Assembly: GCF_030247185.1 (NCBI RefSeq)
Contig: NC_080571.1
Coordinates: 32,035,753 to 32,099,752, forward strand
Reading direction: 5' to 3'
From: Malaya genurostris
Taxonomy: Eukaryota > Arthropoda > Insecta > Diptera > Culicidae
DNA: 64,000 nucleotides
The position numbers and the translations under genes were made by a program. Numbering within the stretch: position 1 is the stretch's first letter; every line of letters begins with the position of its first letter. Shown here in pieces: positions 42,510 to 55,628 of this stretch. Below the pieces are notes generated by a model, which was given only the letters and a program-made list of their open reading frames with translations, was not told the DNA's origin and ran no database searches.

Positions 42510-45320
42510 ATAGATTCAAGTGTGGCAGCCCTGCATGCTATACAAATTGAACCAAGCACGCTGTATGCTAGGCGGTGCACAGTGGTTCAAAAGCGCAAAT
42601 TCACGCTCTTAATTGATAACTCATAGGATCGTGATTTTTGAGGTACAGTATCTTCAGCAAAGTTGCTCAGAATGATAGACGCCATCTTTTGGCAAATTTT
42701 ATTTATGTGATTAATCCCCCTCAAAGTGAGATATACATTTTATTTTAGCTCAGGGCTAACATAGGGGCTAAGTTACTTCAACAAAGTTGTGCAGAAAGTT
42801 ATTTCAAAGAAGTTTGCTGAAGGTACTATTCTCGTAACTTGAGTGTAATTCAAGATATAATGTATTTTCTGAAAAGGGTGTCCAAAAACCAGTTTTTGTA
42901 AGAAAACATATATATTTTCAATTTATATGAGTTTTTCATGTCATACAAAGTTTTTCATCTTTAAAAACTACACAACTTTCTCGAACATACTATGCTGCTA
43001 TCATTTCAGTTTAATGAAATAGAACAATTTTTCAAGTATTTTTAAATAAAATTTCAACTTGTTTATTATCCAAAGGCGCAGGAAGGTGCAGATGAGACTA
43101 CTTACATATTAAAGTACTTCAAAAGAGCTTTCATACCGTGGTTGAATTATTCGTCTGCGATCGTCTGCAGGCGAGATATGTTCTTTTCAAATATCCTTGT
43201 CCCTAACATTTGCAATGATAAGGTTCATTGTATTTCAGATCAGATTTCAGTATATATTCATTACAATGGTACTTGCCACAAAATATTTTTTTTTGCACAT
43301 TGAAGTCTATAAATTGAATAGTTTAGTAACTGTTTTGTCACGACTTTCAAAAAAGTCATCATCAAATCGAATTAAGTTATGTCATCTTCTGGTAGAGAAA
43401 AGTATGATCAAAACTCATTTTTAGTTATTTGTATTTATTTTATGATAGCTGGCAATGTTCTTAAAGAGCTAAAAGACTCTTAGCATCGTTCGACAGATTC
43501 TTCTTGGACTGTTTTGGCCATTCACGAATATTTGTAACCAAATGATCCAATGAAACTAATTACCAATTCATGGGATCCCGATTCGTAAGTGATCTGGATT
43601 GCTCGCGTGTATTACTCCCGACATCTGTATCAAAAAAACTTCTTAATCATTATGAACAGTGCAATATAGCAAGCGTTTATCGATCTCCACTTTAATTGAT
43701 GAATAGAAGAATCCACAGAGCTTTTCTATAGAAAAAAACTTACCAAAAAATGGCATAACGTAATTCGACATTACAGGCAATTATCGCCTTTTTTCAAAGT
43801 CGTGGCTTCTTATCTCACTTTTAAAAAACGTCGTGCAGTTACTTTCAAAAAACCGTCCGTAATTATTACTAAACTTTTCTATTTGTAAACTTCGATGTCC
43901 ATAAAAACCTTTTATTGTAAGAGTTTCCATGGTAACGAATATATACTGAAATCTGATCTGAAATACAATGAACCTTATCATTGCAAATGTTAGGGACAAG
44001 GATATTTGAAAAGAACATATCTCGCCTGCAGACGATCGCAGACGAGTAATTCAACCACGGTATGAAAGCTCTTTTGAAGTACTTTAATATGTAAGTAGTC
44101 TCATCTGCACCTTCCTGCGCCTTTGGATAATAAACAAGTTGAAATTTTATTTAAAAAAACATGAAAAATTGTTCTATTTCATTAAACTGAAATGATAGCA
44201 GCATAGTATGTTCGAGAAAGTTGTGTAGTTTTTAAAGATGAAAAACTTTGTATGACATGAAAAACTCATATAAATTGAAAATATATATGTTTTCTTACAA
44301 AAACTGGTTTTTGGACACCCTTTTCAGAAAATACATTATATCTTGAATTACACTCAAGTTACGAGAATAGTACCTTCAGCAAACTTCTTTGAAATAACTT
44401 TCTGCACAACTTTGTCGAAGTAACTTAGCCCCTATGTTGGCCCTGAGCCAAAATAAAATGTTTATCTCACTTTCAGGGGGATTAATCACATAAATAAAAT
44501 TTGCCAAAAGATGGCGTCTAGCATTCTGAGCAACTTTGCTGAAGATACTGTACCTCAAAAACCACTATCCTATGAGTTATCAATTAAGAGCGTGAAATTG
44601 CGCTTTTGAACCACTGTGCGGTGGCGTTTTCTTCTCCCGTAGTTTTGACACTCATCGCCCTATAATTACGGAACCGGAGGTCTGATCTGGATGAAATTGT
44701 ACAGTATCTTTTAAGACAATGAGAAATCGAAGTAAGTTCCGTTTTTGAAGCTTTTATTCACTATTATCGGTGCTAGGTAAAAGTAGGTTTATGTATCGGC
44801 TAACTAACCAGGTCTGCCAACTATATGAATTTATCAGCAAGTTTTGAAAAAAATTGCACCACGTTTCGCTTTGGGAAAAAATACTCATGAAAAAGAAAAC
44901 TTTTCACTTATCGCGCTGTAGTACTGGAAATGGAAGTCGAATTTGGATCAACTTATCAGAGACTTTTTAAAGAATTTTAAGACCTTTTGTTTGCATCTTA
45001 GTTTGTAAAAATCGGTTGCGGAAAATCCGAGAAAATTGAGTGCGCATTACCTCAAAGATTTGTACATATCACCTTATAATTCCGGAACCGGAAGTCGAAT
45101 TAAGATAAAATTCAATAGCCATCTATGAGACCGTTAGTCCTTTCGTTTGAATCTAAATTTGTTAAAATCGGTTCAGCCATCTCTGAGAAAATTGAGTGAC
45201 ATTATTTGTCACATACACACAGACATTTTGTGATCTCGACGAACTGAGTCGAATGGTATATGACACTCGGCCCTCCGAGAAAGAGAAAAATCCCTTTATG
45301 AGAAAGAGAAAAATAGAAAT
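42510..45320 (+). repeat. Family C repeat split by a long-armed element
   Basis: The left part (GTGGCAGCCCTGCATGCTAT, CACGCTGTATGC) and right part (TTTTGACACTCATCGCCC, CGGAACCGGAAGTCGAATTA, GTCACATACACACAGACATT, CGACGAACTGAGTCGAATGG) form one copy in the order seen at 11150-11340. The insert at 42578-44618 separates them. Confidence 0.8.
42578..44618. mobile_element. Foldback element with ~760-bp inverted arms, Transib-like ends
   Basis: The 2041-bp element begins CACAGTGGTTCAAAAGCGCA, and its reverse complement begins with the same 20 bases. Inverted arms run from 42578 to about 43340 and from about 43850 to 44618 and are very similar over most of their length. A loop of about 510 bp has no transposase frame. 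The flanks are CGGTG at 42573-42577 and 44619-44623. Transib elements make 5-bp GC-rich duplications and have CACNRTG-type ends related to V(D)J recombination signals, so I infer a non-autonomous Transib. The element and its duplication are seen directly; the superfamily is inferred. Confidence 0.8.
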
Positions 45321-46150
45321 ATTGTCCTCGAAAGCCCGACTTGTAAAAATTGCCAATTTGATTATACCGTTTCACTTAGTTTGTAGAGTTGAGATGTGTT
45401 TGTGTGTGTATGTTTCAAATAATGTCAAACATTATTCTTAGAGAGTGCAGTGTTTTTAAAATTTCAAACCGTCATTTAGAGGGAAGATGAAAAAAACGGT
45501 AAAATGCTAAACAACTAAACACTTTGCTTCAAAACTGTGTATGGAATGAAAAGATTAATCAACTTTGTGAGGAGCTGGGATCCAATAGGAAATTATTAGT
45601 ACCTATTGCCTTTCTCCGGACAGGAGCAGCCTAGATGCCATGTGGGAAAAAAAACTTATCCAAGAATAGGTACTGGGTTCCTGCTTCCATGTCGTAAAGG
45701 GCGACAATTGCAGAAGTTTCTTCATATGTATACGTTTAGTCTTCGACTCATCAGTGCGTCAGCTGACGCAAACCCCCGGATCAACATAATCCGCTGAGCA
45801 GATGTAAAGTTAATGCTATTTGCAGGACTCTTTTTTATTACACAAGAAGTGTAACGTCTAAACTGACGTCTCGAACGGAACAAGTTTCGGTTTGCTGGTC
45901 GTACAGATTGTGGCAGTTTGTTTTGTGCGTCTAGTATAAATTTGGGGGTAAAAAACTTTTTCCCCTTCAAACTGCCAGAAGTTTCTTATTTCCTTTACTG
46001 ACACCGAGGTCTCTTTTTATGCGAACGATACGTACTGCATAAAAACCGCGCCGTAAAAAAACCGTCTAACTTTGGAAATCCGCGTAACTCTGAAAATTCG
46101 CGTACAAAATCGCAAAACTGAAAAAAAAAATTTTTTTTCGATGCCAAATA
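45320..46150. other. Unclassified sequence with one repeat fragment
   Basis: CCTGCTTCCATGTCGTAAAG near 45680 matches a fragment at 27699. Otherwise nothing is recognised. Confidence 0.35.
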
Positions 46151-46440
46151 TCTACGAAATACATCTAGTGCAATCTGGTGTAATCTCTTTTAAAAAAAAC
46201 GAAAAAATGGAAAATTTTAAGATTTTTTAATTCGAAATTTTTTTTTATACCAAATGAAATGTTGACATCTGGTGTAACCTCAAAAAAATTTTTTTAAATC
46301 GACTTTGGAAGATCGAAAATGTATGAAACGTCGAGATCTGGTGTAATCAGGAAAAAATCGAAAATTCAGAGAGTTGACCTAAAAAAAATCGAGATAATAC
46401 CAGATCTCAACGTTTCATGCATTTCTAAGACAGAACAAAA
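46150..46440. repeat. Degenerate minisatellite with ATCTGGTGTAA core
   Basis: The core ATCTGGTGTAATC recurs near 46171, 46268 and 46339, with an inverted GATAATACCAGATCTC near 46393. Units are about 80 bp and separated by A-rich spacers. Confidence 0.6.
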
Positions 46441-46490
46441 AACCTGTTTTAATCCACCTAGTTGTGTAATGATGCCTTTCGCATATTACT
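46437..46490 (-). repeat. Repeat family D terminus
   Basis: Reverse orientation: AAAAACCTGTTTTAATCCAC then CTAGTTGTGTAATGATGCCT and TTTCGCATATTAC. Confidence 0.6.
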
Positions 46491-47860
46491 TATAACATCA
46501 TACATCATACTGTGGAATTCGCGAAAAACTGTTCATTGAAGTTTGGACTTAATCTAGCAAACTCTACAAATCCTGTTTACCCTGTAGTTTCGGAACCGGA
46601 AGTAGTATCCACAACAAATTTAGGAATTCCGTATGAAACTGTAAGACTTTTCCTTTGTAGTTTGTGAAATTCGATTAAGCCATCTTTTTTCAATATTTTT
46701 GCATGATAAAAAGCATCATTCGAACAACATTTTGTAATATTTTCTTGGGAAAATATTGAGAAATAGGTCGGTGAAGAGGTATTTTGGTGAACGCTTCCTA
46801 AAAATCATAATTTGCGGTGTCCACTGTATCTCAGTGCAGACTGATAAGAAGTCAACAAATCAAAGCAGCATTGATAGAGTAGATGTTTTTCTAGACCCTA
46901 ACGTTTCTGTTTGATTTATTTTTAATTTTTTAAATTTTCAAAGTGAAAACTATGATTTTTCATGAAAAATTTCGCCATTTTGTAGCTGTAAAACTTCCCC
47001 AAAGTAACAAGTAAGGAACAGGAAAACTTTGGGGTCTGGTTTTTTACATGTAGAAAGGGTATGCAAAATTTGAAAAAAAAAATTGGTTCAGTAGTTTTTG
47101 AATGACGATGGACACGGACTTTCAAAACCTGCTTTCGAGAAAAATGCGTTCAAAGTTTTTTGTCTATAAAATTAATGGAAACAATTTATTAATCAAGGAA
47201 GCCCGTAGGGTCTAACATTTTCACAAAATCATTTTTTTTCTTTTGTTATCTTTTATAATGAAACATTTCAAGAATGTTTTGTCAAGTTTTCAAGTCGATC
47301 GAAGCAGAAATCTTGGACCTGTGTGCCGAGCTCTTACTTCTTCGCAATATTAGATAAGCATAGAGTTCCACTTAGATTTTTTTTATAGTGTTGGGCATAT
47401 CTTTTCCTATAAATTTTGTAAAAATCAGCTGCATAAAGTTGCATATTTCGCTTCGGTGTAAGGGTTTATGATAGGTAAAAAAAGGTAAAATGTTGTATAA
47501 CTTTGCCAGGAAACAACAAACCTATGTACTACCTTCAACAAAAATATGGAATTTTTTATTTTCTTCAATTATTCCAATGAAAGTATGCATAAAAAAATAA
47601 CTCGAAACAAGTTATAAATAATATACTGATTTTAAGGGGGTTGCCATAAAAACGCTTTGTATATCCGGAACGGTGCGACCTAGACTTTTGGTACATTTGA
47701 CAAAGTAAATTATTTTCAATAGTTCTAAAACTTTGCAGAAGAAAATTATTATGGTTATATTTTTTGTCAAAGTAGGCCATGAACAATTAGGGATAGAACC
47801 AAATTACGCGGTATATATTTGTAAATAATTTCTTAAAAGCAACTATATGCATTAAAAGAA
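46490..47860. other. Mostly featureless; one family C fragment
   Basis: TTTCGGAACCGGAAGTAGTA near 46589 is a small piece of family C. No gene or terminal repeat was seen in the remainder. Confidence 0.4.
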
Positions 47861-47879
47861 CGGTTTGACAGCTACTGAT

Positions 47880-48934
<1,055 letters not shown>

Positions 48935-49069
48935 AATGATGATGATGATGGCCCACCTCATACCCCTACAAAGGTGTGAGCAGAACGAGTTATCTAAATG
49001 ATAATTAATATTTTTGCACACATCTTAACCAGTAAACAAAAGAAAACGATCTGATTAATCTAGCAGGTG

Positions 49070-49243
49070 TAGATTCTTTTTCAAAAGAACGACTGACCAT
49101 AAAATAACATTCAAATATTTCGGATTTACTATCCAGGGTTAATCAAGAAAATTTCCAACCCGGGAAGATCCTTGATCACATCAGGAATCGAACCCGATAT
49201 CTTTACCAGTATCAGACAGTAATTCACCTGGCCCTTCCCGCCG
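49070..49243 (-). mobile_element. Third SINE-like family, tRNA-type head
   Basis: On the minus strand it starts GGCGGGAAGGGCCAGGTGAA, continues GATATCGGGTTCGATTCCTG (B box) and a body with GAATGTTATTTTATGGTCAG. A shortened copy lies at 50745-50855 within the TTAA element. Whether it inserted into the LINE or shares its 3' tail cannot be decided. Confidence 0.55.
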
Positions 49244-49562
49244 GACCAGTTCATCGCTACACACATCAGCTACGATGGAGTAACGAGACTGCGGATGAGC
49301 AGAGCCAAGTCCAATTCCATCAACAACTGTCGATCCCAATTAGTTTACCGAATCTATTCCTTAAATTATTAATCAAACCTTGCGATCAAGGTCAAGAGCA
49401 AACTTAACACACCGAATGCAAAGGCTCTTCGGCCAGTCCTGTTCGCTTTCCAAATAGTCACTACCTGTTTCGCGCGCGAGGCTCAAACGTTTGTAGACTG
49501 CTCATTATTTTTAACTCTCAAACATACTAAAAATCCATCATCATCATACCGAACATAATAAC

Positions 49563-50300
49563 TTAATACGTCTCACAATAATACATATAAACAAAAAAAA
49601 ATACAATCTTCGTAATACGTAAAAAAAATAAAAAATCTAAAAAAATTGAACTAACTAAATATTTGCTTACAAAGCGAACTTTATGTGTGAAATACATAAC
49701 TTTTTGAACTCCACCAATGTCGCCGCGCGTTTGATTTCTCTTGGCACTTATTCCCCTGTACAATAATGAGTTTTGCGATCTGGCTAACAAAATGCTTAGT
49801 GTTCTAGCATCAGATGCGTTTCTAGTATTGTACCTATGCAAATCAGTTCCTCTTTCAATTCGATCACACAAATATCGAGGCAGCATGCCATTTAAGATCT
49901 TGAAAATAAATACCATGGTTAAGTAGTAAATTCTCTGTTTCACTGAAAGCCATTGTAATGCGTTCAGTAGAAAATCTGAGGTGGTATATCTACTACATTT
50001 TAGAATTAATCACATGATTTTATTTTGCAGTCGCTGTAATCTCAAGATTTGTGTGTTATTAGCAAGAAACAGAATGGATGGGCAAAAGTCAATGTGTGGT
50101 GAAATGACTGTTTTATACAAAAGAATCTTACTATGGGTCGTTAAGTCATTTTTCAAACGACATAACACACCATATTTTTTGACAATCTTCTTGATGATGT
50201 TATTGATATGAGATTTGAATGTTAACTTTTAATCAATTATGACTCCAAGATACTTCATTTCTCTAACGCGATCAATAGTCTCACCATCAATTTCCACATT
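49563..50300 (-). pseudogene. LINE reverse transcriptase, C-terminal end
   Basis: On the minus strand the frame reads VREMKYLGVIID, a stop, KLTFKSHINNIIKKI, LLYKTVISPHIDFCPS, LQRLQNKIM, a stop, LNALQWLSVKQRIYYLTMVF, FKILNGMLPRYLCDRI and LHRYNTRNASDARTL. This is the thumb and post-thumb region of a jockey/CR1-type non-LTR ORF2: YLGVxxD, the LQxxQN motif and the LLPxYL...NTRN end are all familiar. The last 126 codons (from 49943) are open; two stops lie upstream. The polymerase active site (YADD) and endonuclease are gone with the 5' truncation. Confidence 0.8.
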
Positions 50301-50406
50301 CCAGATCTTCCGGTCCCATGCGGAATTCCTGAATATCATCCGGATCAGACTTCCGGTTCCGGAGTTATAGGGTAAAGTGTGTTCAATATTGTACACCGTC
50401 ACTTAA

Positions 50407-51783
50407 GGTGAAATGTAGCGTCATAAAATGCGCGCAAAATTTGATCCGCTTCAGTTGAACGAACCGTCGCACAAAGCATACCAAGAAAAACGAACACATA
50501 GAAACAAGAACTTTTTGCAATGATTGAGCGCAGTGGGTTTACCTCTCGTTATGTTGGCTTGTAAAAAAGACTGGACGTAATGGATTTTGAATCCTTCACA
50601 CTTTGAATATATGCTAATTCAATCGTTATTGTTAGTGATTAGTCTTACACTAGAGCTATAAATCATGAGTAATTATGAATGACTAACATGAGGTTATATG
50701 TATATGTATTGAATAACTTGCTAACCATGTATATGCCTGAGTTTAGTAGCAAGCATGGATTCTCCTTCAAAAGAACGATTGAAGACAAGAGAACATTCAA
50801 GTATTTTCGATATCTTTGCAGTAGTTCACCAGGCCCTTCCCGCCGATGTGATATAATATACGTAAAAGTTTTTACTTGACTCGCATGAGTTCATCTTACC
50901 ATGCAGTTAAAATTATTTAGTGAATCTTTTCTCAAGCACATATTTGGGGCACGAAATTAAATATAAAGTTATTTCGCAGTTCATTATTATTCATTGTATT
51001 CATAAGCTGACTCGAAGCTGACTCTAAATTTTTATCACATTGTTTGTATCACAGGTTAATTAACGATAATACTTGGCTTGTATTCATTTCATTCAGTAGC
51101 TTGTCAATGATGAAGTAATAGTTTTGCTATAAAATTTGCTACAATCTAAAATAATACCTGTTATACGATATTACACAGCCAAGCTTTATTGCTTCAGCTA
51201 CATCAATGCATTGAACTCAACCGAATTAGACATTATTAGCATTATAAATGACAGTTACTTAGAAAATAAACAATTTCTTACAATACCCATTTTATTGTAT
51301 TCAACTCGTTTTTATTTCAACACAAAACCCAATGATGCATAAATTCGCGTCATAATTTTATATGTAATTTTTGCTCACGATATAATGCCACCGTGCCCAC
51401 CGTGCATTTCTCACACCACCTCAATACGAAACAGCAGCGCGCAAGCAATAAAAAAATGCGGAAAGGTTTATGTAAACTTTTAATTTTCGGTTGTTTTAGC
51501 TAATATTTTATAATTTTGAGTTGCGTTTTCAAATTCTTTGTGAAATTCTGCTACAAACACTACTTTTCAGTTCTAAAATCAGCCCCGTGAAACGGAACAG
51601 TGACCGTTTATACATTTCAAAAACCAATTACGGCTCGCCAAAGCAAAATTTCAAAATTCTAAGAATACTCAGTTATGATAAATTTGATTTCGAAAACTTA
51701 AGTGTTTTTGGTTTTTCGAAAATCGGTCAAGTTTTTGAATAATTGATCAAAAACGCGATTTTCGCATTCCGCTACATTTCACC
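50407..51783. mobile_element. TTAA-flanked element with 14-bp ends (piggyBac-like)
   Basis: The 1377-bp element has inverted ends GGTGAAATGTAGCG and lies between TTAA at 50403-50406 and 51784-51787. Removing it joins CACCGTCAC-TTAA-ACTGGCGG, matching CACCGTCACTTAAACCGGCG at 48699-48717. TTAA duplication is the hallmark of piggyBac (also some Kolobok) elements. No transposase frame is present. The ends lack the CCC often seen in piggyBac, so the family is open. Confidence 0.8.
50745..50855 (-). mobile_element. Shortened copy of the third SINE-like family
   Basis: On the minus strand it reads CGGCGGGAAGGGCCTGGTGA, ACTACTGCAAAGATATCG, then jumps to AATACTTGAATGTTCTC and TCGTTCTTTTGAAGGAGAAT. 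The B box is deleted. It lies inside the TTAA element. Confidence 0.6.
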
Positions 51784-51787
51784 TTAA

Positions 51788-52080
51788 ACTGGCGGAACAA
51801 AACCGTAAAAAATGTTATAAACTGGACATTAAACCGTTATTCCCAATTTTAGGGTGAATTGAAAGGTCTTATGGTCCTACAAAAAAATTACTGCATATTT
51901 TCGGATGCAACAAACATTTAAATCGTAATTTAGAGTGCGTACTAGTAGAGTTTGTATGTCATGTTAGTTGGTGGCCGTACGAACCGACTTTGATTATACT
52001 GGTTCTCGGGTTTCGGTGCCGGGAGTGCGTATAATAGTGAACCCACTTCGTTTTCTTAAGGATGACCTACGCAATCAAAG
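51788..52080 (-). repeat. Family C remainder after the TTAA insertion
   Basis: Continues ACTGGCGGAACAAAACCGTA, AATTGAAAGGTCTTATGGTC and CGAACCGACTTTGATTATAC, in the order of 48710-48820. Confidence 0.65.
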
Positions 52081-53540
52081 CACTGTTTTATTCTGTATGT
52101 TAAACTAGTTAATGCACAAACACGAACCACTGTGCGACGTTCGGGAGTTCATCGCTCCTTGATTCTCCGTTTGAAATCTCCATACCGGAAACAGTCGAAC
52201 CTTGCACCGCTTCCGAAATACTTTCATCTCTACTTCGCACTGAAGACCGCTCTATCGGCATAAAGCTCCTGGAGAAAACTTTTCTTCAACTATTTGACCC
52301 GTTTCTATGACATCACGTCAGGTCCATAACCTGATAGAATGGAAAAGACGTCTGGTTAGAACGGTACAACTAATTAAAATGATTTTAATTTACTTCATAC
52401 ATAATCAAAGGTTACTGAGTTCAACATATATTCTAATTTTCATTTGTTCATTTCATGATGTGCATCAACTTTTCAGTCCAAGAGTCCAAGTGTCCAAAAC
52501 CGAGAGCCCCAATCCAAAAGGGCATTAAACTAGTAATCAGAAGTCGTAAGCCCATTCCTGTCATACGACTCTCGAGTTGAAGGGTTGAAAACCTTGGATC
52601 ATAAATAAAAAATTGACAAAAACCCATGACGACCAAGGAATGGAAGAACGATTAGAACGTTTGGTTTTTGTGTGTAACGTACCCAATTCCCAACATAAAA
52701 CATGGAATCGGCACTGTTGTTGCTAGAAGCTTCAAAGCAATTGCAAACCCGCCATTACTATTCCCGTACAGTGTGAGATCAAATTACACTCCTTTGCTAT
52801 TAATATCGCGACACAAAAAAAAACGAGCGTATTCACAGTGAAGAATGGTTGCAATGGCGATAATCTATTTGTTTGCTTTTTGTGTCAGCATTTAGCATTC
52901 AGTTTTATTGCTAGCCCCCGACTGAACATTTCAGTTATGCCACTCACTTTAGAGGGGTTTTTTCTCGTTGCGATTGTTGCTGTTGTTGTTGTTGTTGCCT
53001 CTCACTTCCATTACGCTACTGATCTGATGCCATTTATTAGGGGTGCTGCTCATGTGCTACAGTTTTCATTTAATCCGCATATCGAGCTTACACATGCTCG
53101 TTATGATAAGATGCGGCGCGGTGTTCCGGTTGAATTACGTTCTGTGCTGTGCTGTGATGCTTCTGGTTTTGTTTCGTTTGTTTTTTTGTTGGTTGCTGTT
53201 TGCTGTTACTGTTGTTGTGACAAGTACTCTGTTTTTATTTTATTTTATTTTATTTTCTCTGCTTCGGAGGATGTGCAGTTGTTTGCCTTCTGCAGTACCC
53301 ATATCGTTGAACATTATAATTGATATGCACGAACCGTCAATTTGGATGTTTTTATTGATGTTGTTGTTGCTGTTGTTTTCGTTATCTACGCGTGTCTTCC
53401 GATGGTCTCTGAATGCACTTTTTTTTCTCTCTCAAAATTCAACAGTTCAACTAATTTCATCCCAAGTTTGGTATCGCAACATGCAAACTGCAGATCAAAA
53501 ATGAATAATTCATACTGTCTGAGTAACACGTAAAGTAGAG
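52080..53540. other. Unclassified; low-complexity TTG-rich stretch
   Basis: 52980-53000 and 53350-53385 are rich in TTG repeats. Three overlapping open frames (up to 161 codons) are hydrophobic only because of the TTG/TTT composition and have no domain. It may be host non-coding DNA. Confidence 0.35.
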
Positions 53541-55380
53541 CAATCGCACCACTCACCGAAACCCGACGCGGTGCGCCAAGGCGGGGGCTGAATGTTTGTT
53601 GCCGTCGAAAACAGGAAACAACTTCTCAGTTGAACCCGTTTACTGGTGCTCTTTTTGGATAAGCCTGATTTGCCGGAGCTGGATTACTCCTACATCCAAA
53701 GTGCAGCCAAGGTTTAATCGTGTACCGAGTCTTTACTGGGATTTAGTGTCACTCGGTGATATTTGGTGGTTTCGCAACACCTTCAAGAATAATATTTTTG
53801 ACATTTAGTCATTGGGACAGCCTTGTCTGGAAATGTGATTTATTGTTATTTCTTTGAATCGGCGACCCACGAACTTGATCTCTCCTAGTTTCGATTTCGT
53901 CCAAGACTCATACGGATTGCAATTGTTGATTCTTGCTTTGGCTGTTTCAGATGGAAAAGTTATCGATTCTACTAACATGATTGTTGATTTTTCCGAGCCT
54001 CGCTGTTTTCATATGATGTAAGTGGACTTTTCTAAAGATATTAGGATAATGTAAGAAAAACAAATATTTCAAATTTCAATCACTATAGAGTTAAAGCTAT
54101 AGATATAAATTAGACAACAGCGACAAATATGGATCTGCAAAATCTTCATCTATCTGTGGTAAAATGTGTTGTTCAGTTTCAGGATAAATATACGATCCCT
54201 TCTCATTCATTTTACTTCTATTGCCGAAGCTCCCAGAATTCATCGTCAGTTTAATAACCTTACCTAGTCACTTGAAATTTTGCTTGCTCAGTTTGTAGTG
54301 CCAAGTAGTCTACCCTTTTTCATTGTCTCCCTTGTCTTCACTATGGGGAGTGAGCAAGTGCGAAAGAATAGGCAGAAACACTAACCGACACCAAAAATTT
54401 TTTAAGCTCTTTCGAACCTCAAATTCGGCTGTGGGTCGATTTCGAAGTTTGCAGACACTTCACGTTTCGGCGATACAATCGTACAGTTGACGAAATTGAT
54501 TTTTTTTGCCGTGGATACGACTTACTTTACTATGGGGTTCCTTTTCAAAATTTACCCTCTGAGAGAGTGATAAGTTTTTGATCGTGAATATCTCTTGTTG
54601 TATCTAACGAATCAACATAATTTTTGCTACATGCCATCGGAAATATGATCACAATTTTATGATAAAATTTTAAGTTGTGTGACATAATCTCAAATAATTC
54701 AAAATTAAACTTTTCTGAAATGTTTGGTATAAACGAGTATCAAAGCCAAAGGGCACAATCCATAAGGCGCGTTTGCCTTGCTCGTATTTTTAAAGCTCAT
54801 AGCTCAGTGATCTGTGAACGGATTTATATAATCTAACTACCAATAGAATCGAAATTTTTCAACTTAATCGTGTATAGCAAAAGCATTGAAGTATTTCAAT
54901 AGTACACTATTGAAAAACCTGTCTCATTTGCTCCATGTTAACACCAGCCAATCAGAACGCGTTCTAAGGAAGAGAACAAAATATCTGCTGCTGTACAACA
55001 AATCGTTCGAGAAAAATGTTCCGAAAAGTGTTGAATATCGTAGTGAGTTACTCAATTTGGTCCTTCTGAATGCTAGAAACGAATCCCTACAGCATATTGA
55101 AAAATCACAAATTCATGGAATTATGCGCTGCAGCAGCTTATAAGTAAATTATTCATACTTTTTTCTAAACTGCTTTCAAATTTCGTTTTTGTTTTATTTA
55201 TTCAATTATTTATTATTTCATATATTTGTATATTTATTTATTTGTTTATTTATTTACTTATTTATTTATTGATTTATATCTTTAGTTATTTGTTCATTTA
55301 TTTACTTATTTGTTTATTTCTATTACTTATTTATTTATTTATTAGCTCCATCTGATTGTTGTCTACATCAATAATCAATT
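53540..55380. other. No feature recognised
   Basis: AT-rich DNA with a TTTATTTA-rich run at about 55190-55345. An 85-codon frame at 54886-55143 has no recognisable motif. Confidence 0.4.
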
Positions 55381-55628
55381 GCTCAAAAATAATGAAAAAT
55401 TTCATTAAAATTCGCACGCAATTTGTTAGGAGTTTGTTGCATACTTTTTTGGAAATTCTAGCTTGCCTAAAACAAAACCTAATATATTCAGATTCGGACC
55501 TGAATTTCATAAAACCATGTTAAAAATTCATTCAAAATTTGCTCCAAATTTAATCAAATTTGATTAAAATTTATGCACCATTTTTTAAAGTTTGTTTATA
55601 ATTTCTTTATCTATAAATATATATAAAA

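Larger units (their letters stand above)
48935..50305 (-). mobile_element. 5'-truncated LINE inserted in repeat C
   Basis: The flanks (AGATTTAAATGAAA before 48935 and TCTTCCGGTCCCATGCGGAA after 50304) are adjacent in other family C copies. On the minus strand the insert contains a reverse transcriptase carboxyl end and a 3' end with a (CAT)n tail at 48935-48949. The 5' end is cut inside the reverse transcriptase. A tRNA-like SINE head lies at 49070-49243 in the 3' part. Confidence 0.75.

Noticed and set aside
52838..53533. Overlapping hydrophobic frames suggesting a membrane protein
   Set aside because: Hydrophobicity comes from TTG/TTT-rich composition; two frames look equally hydrophobic and no domain is seen.
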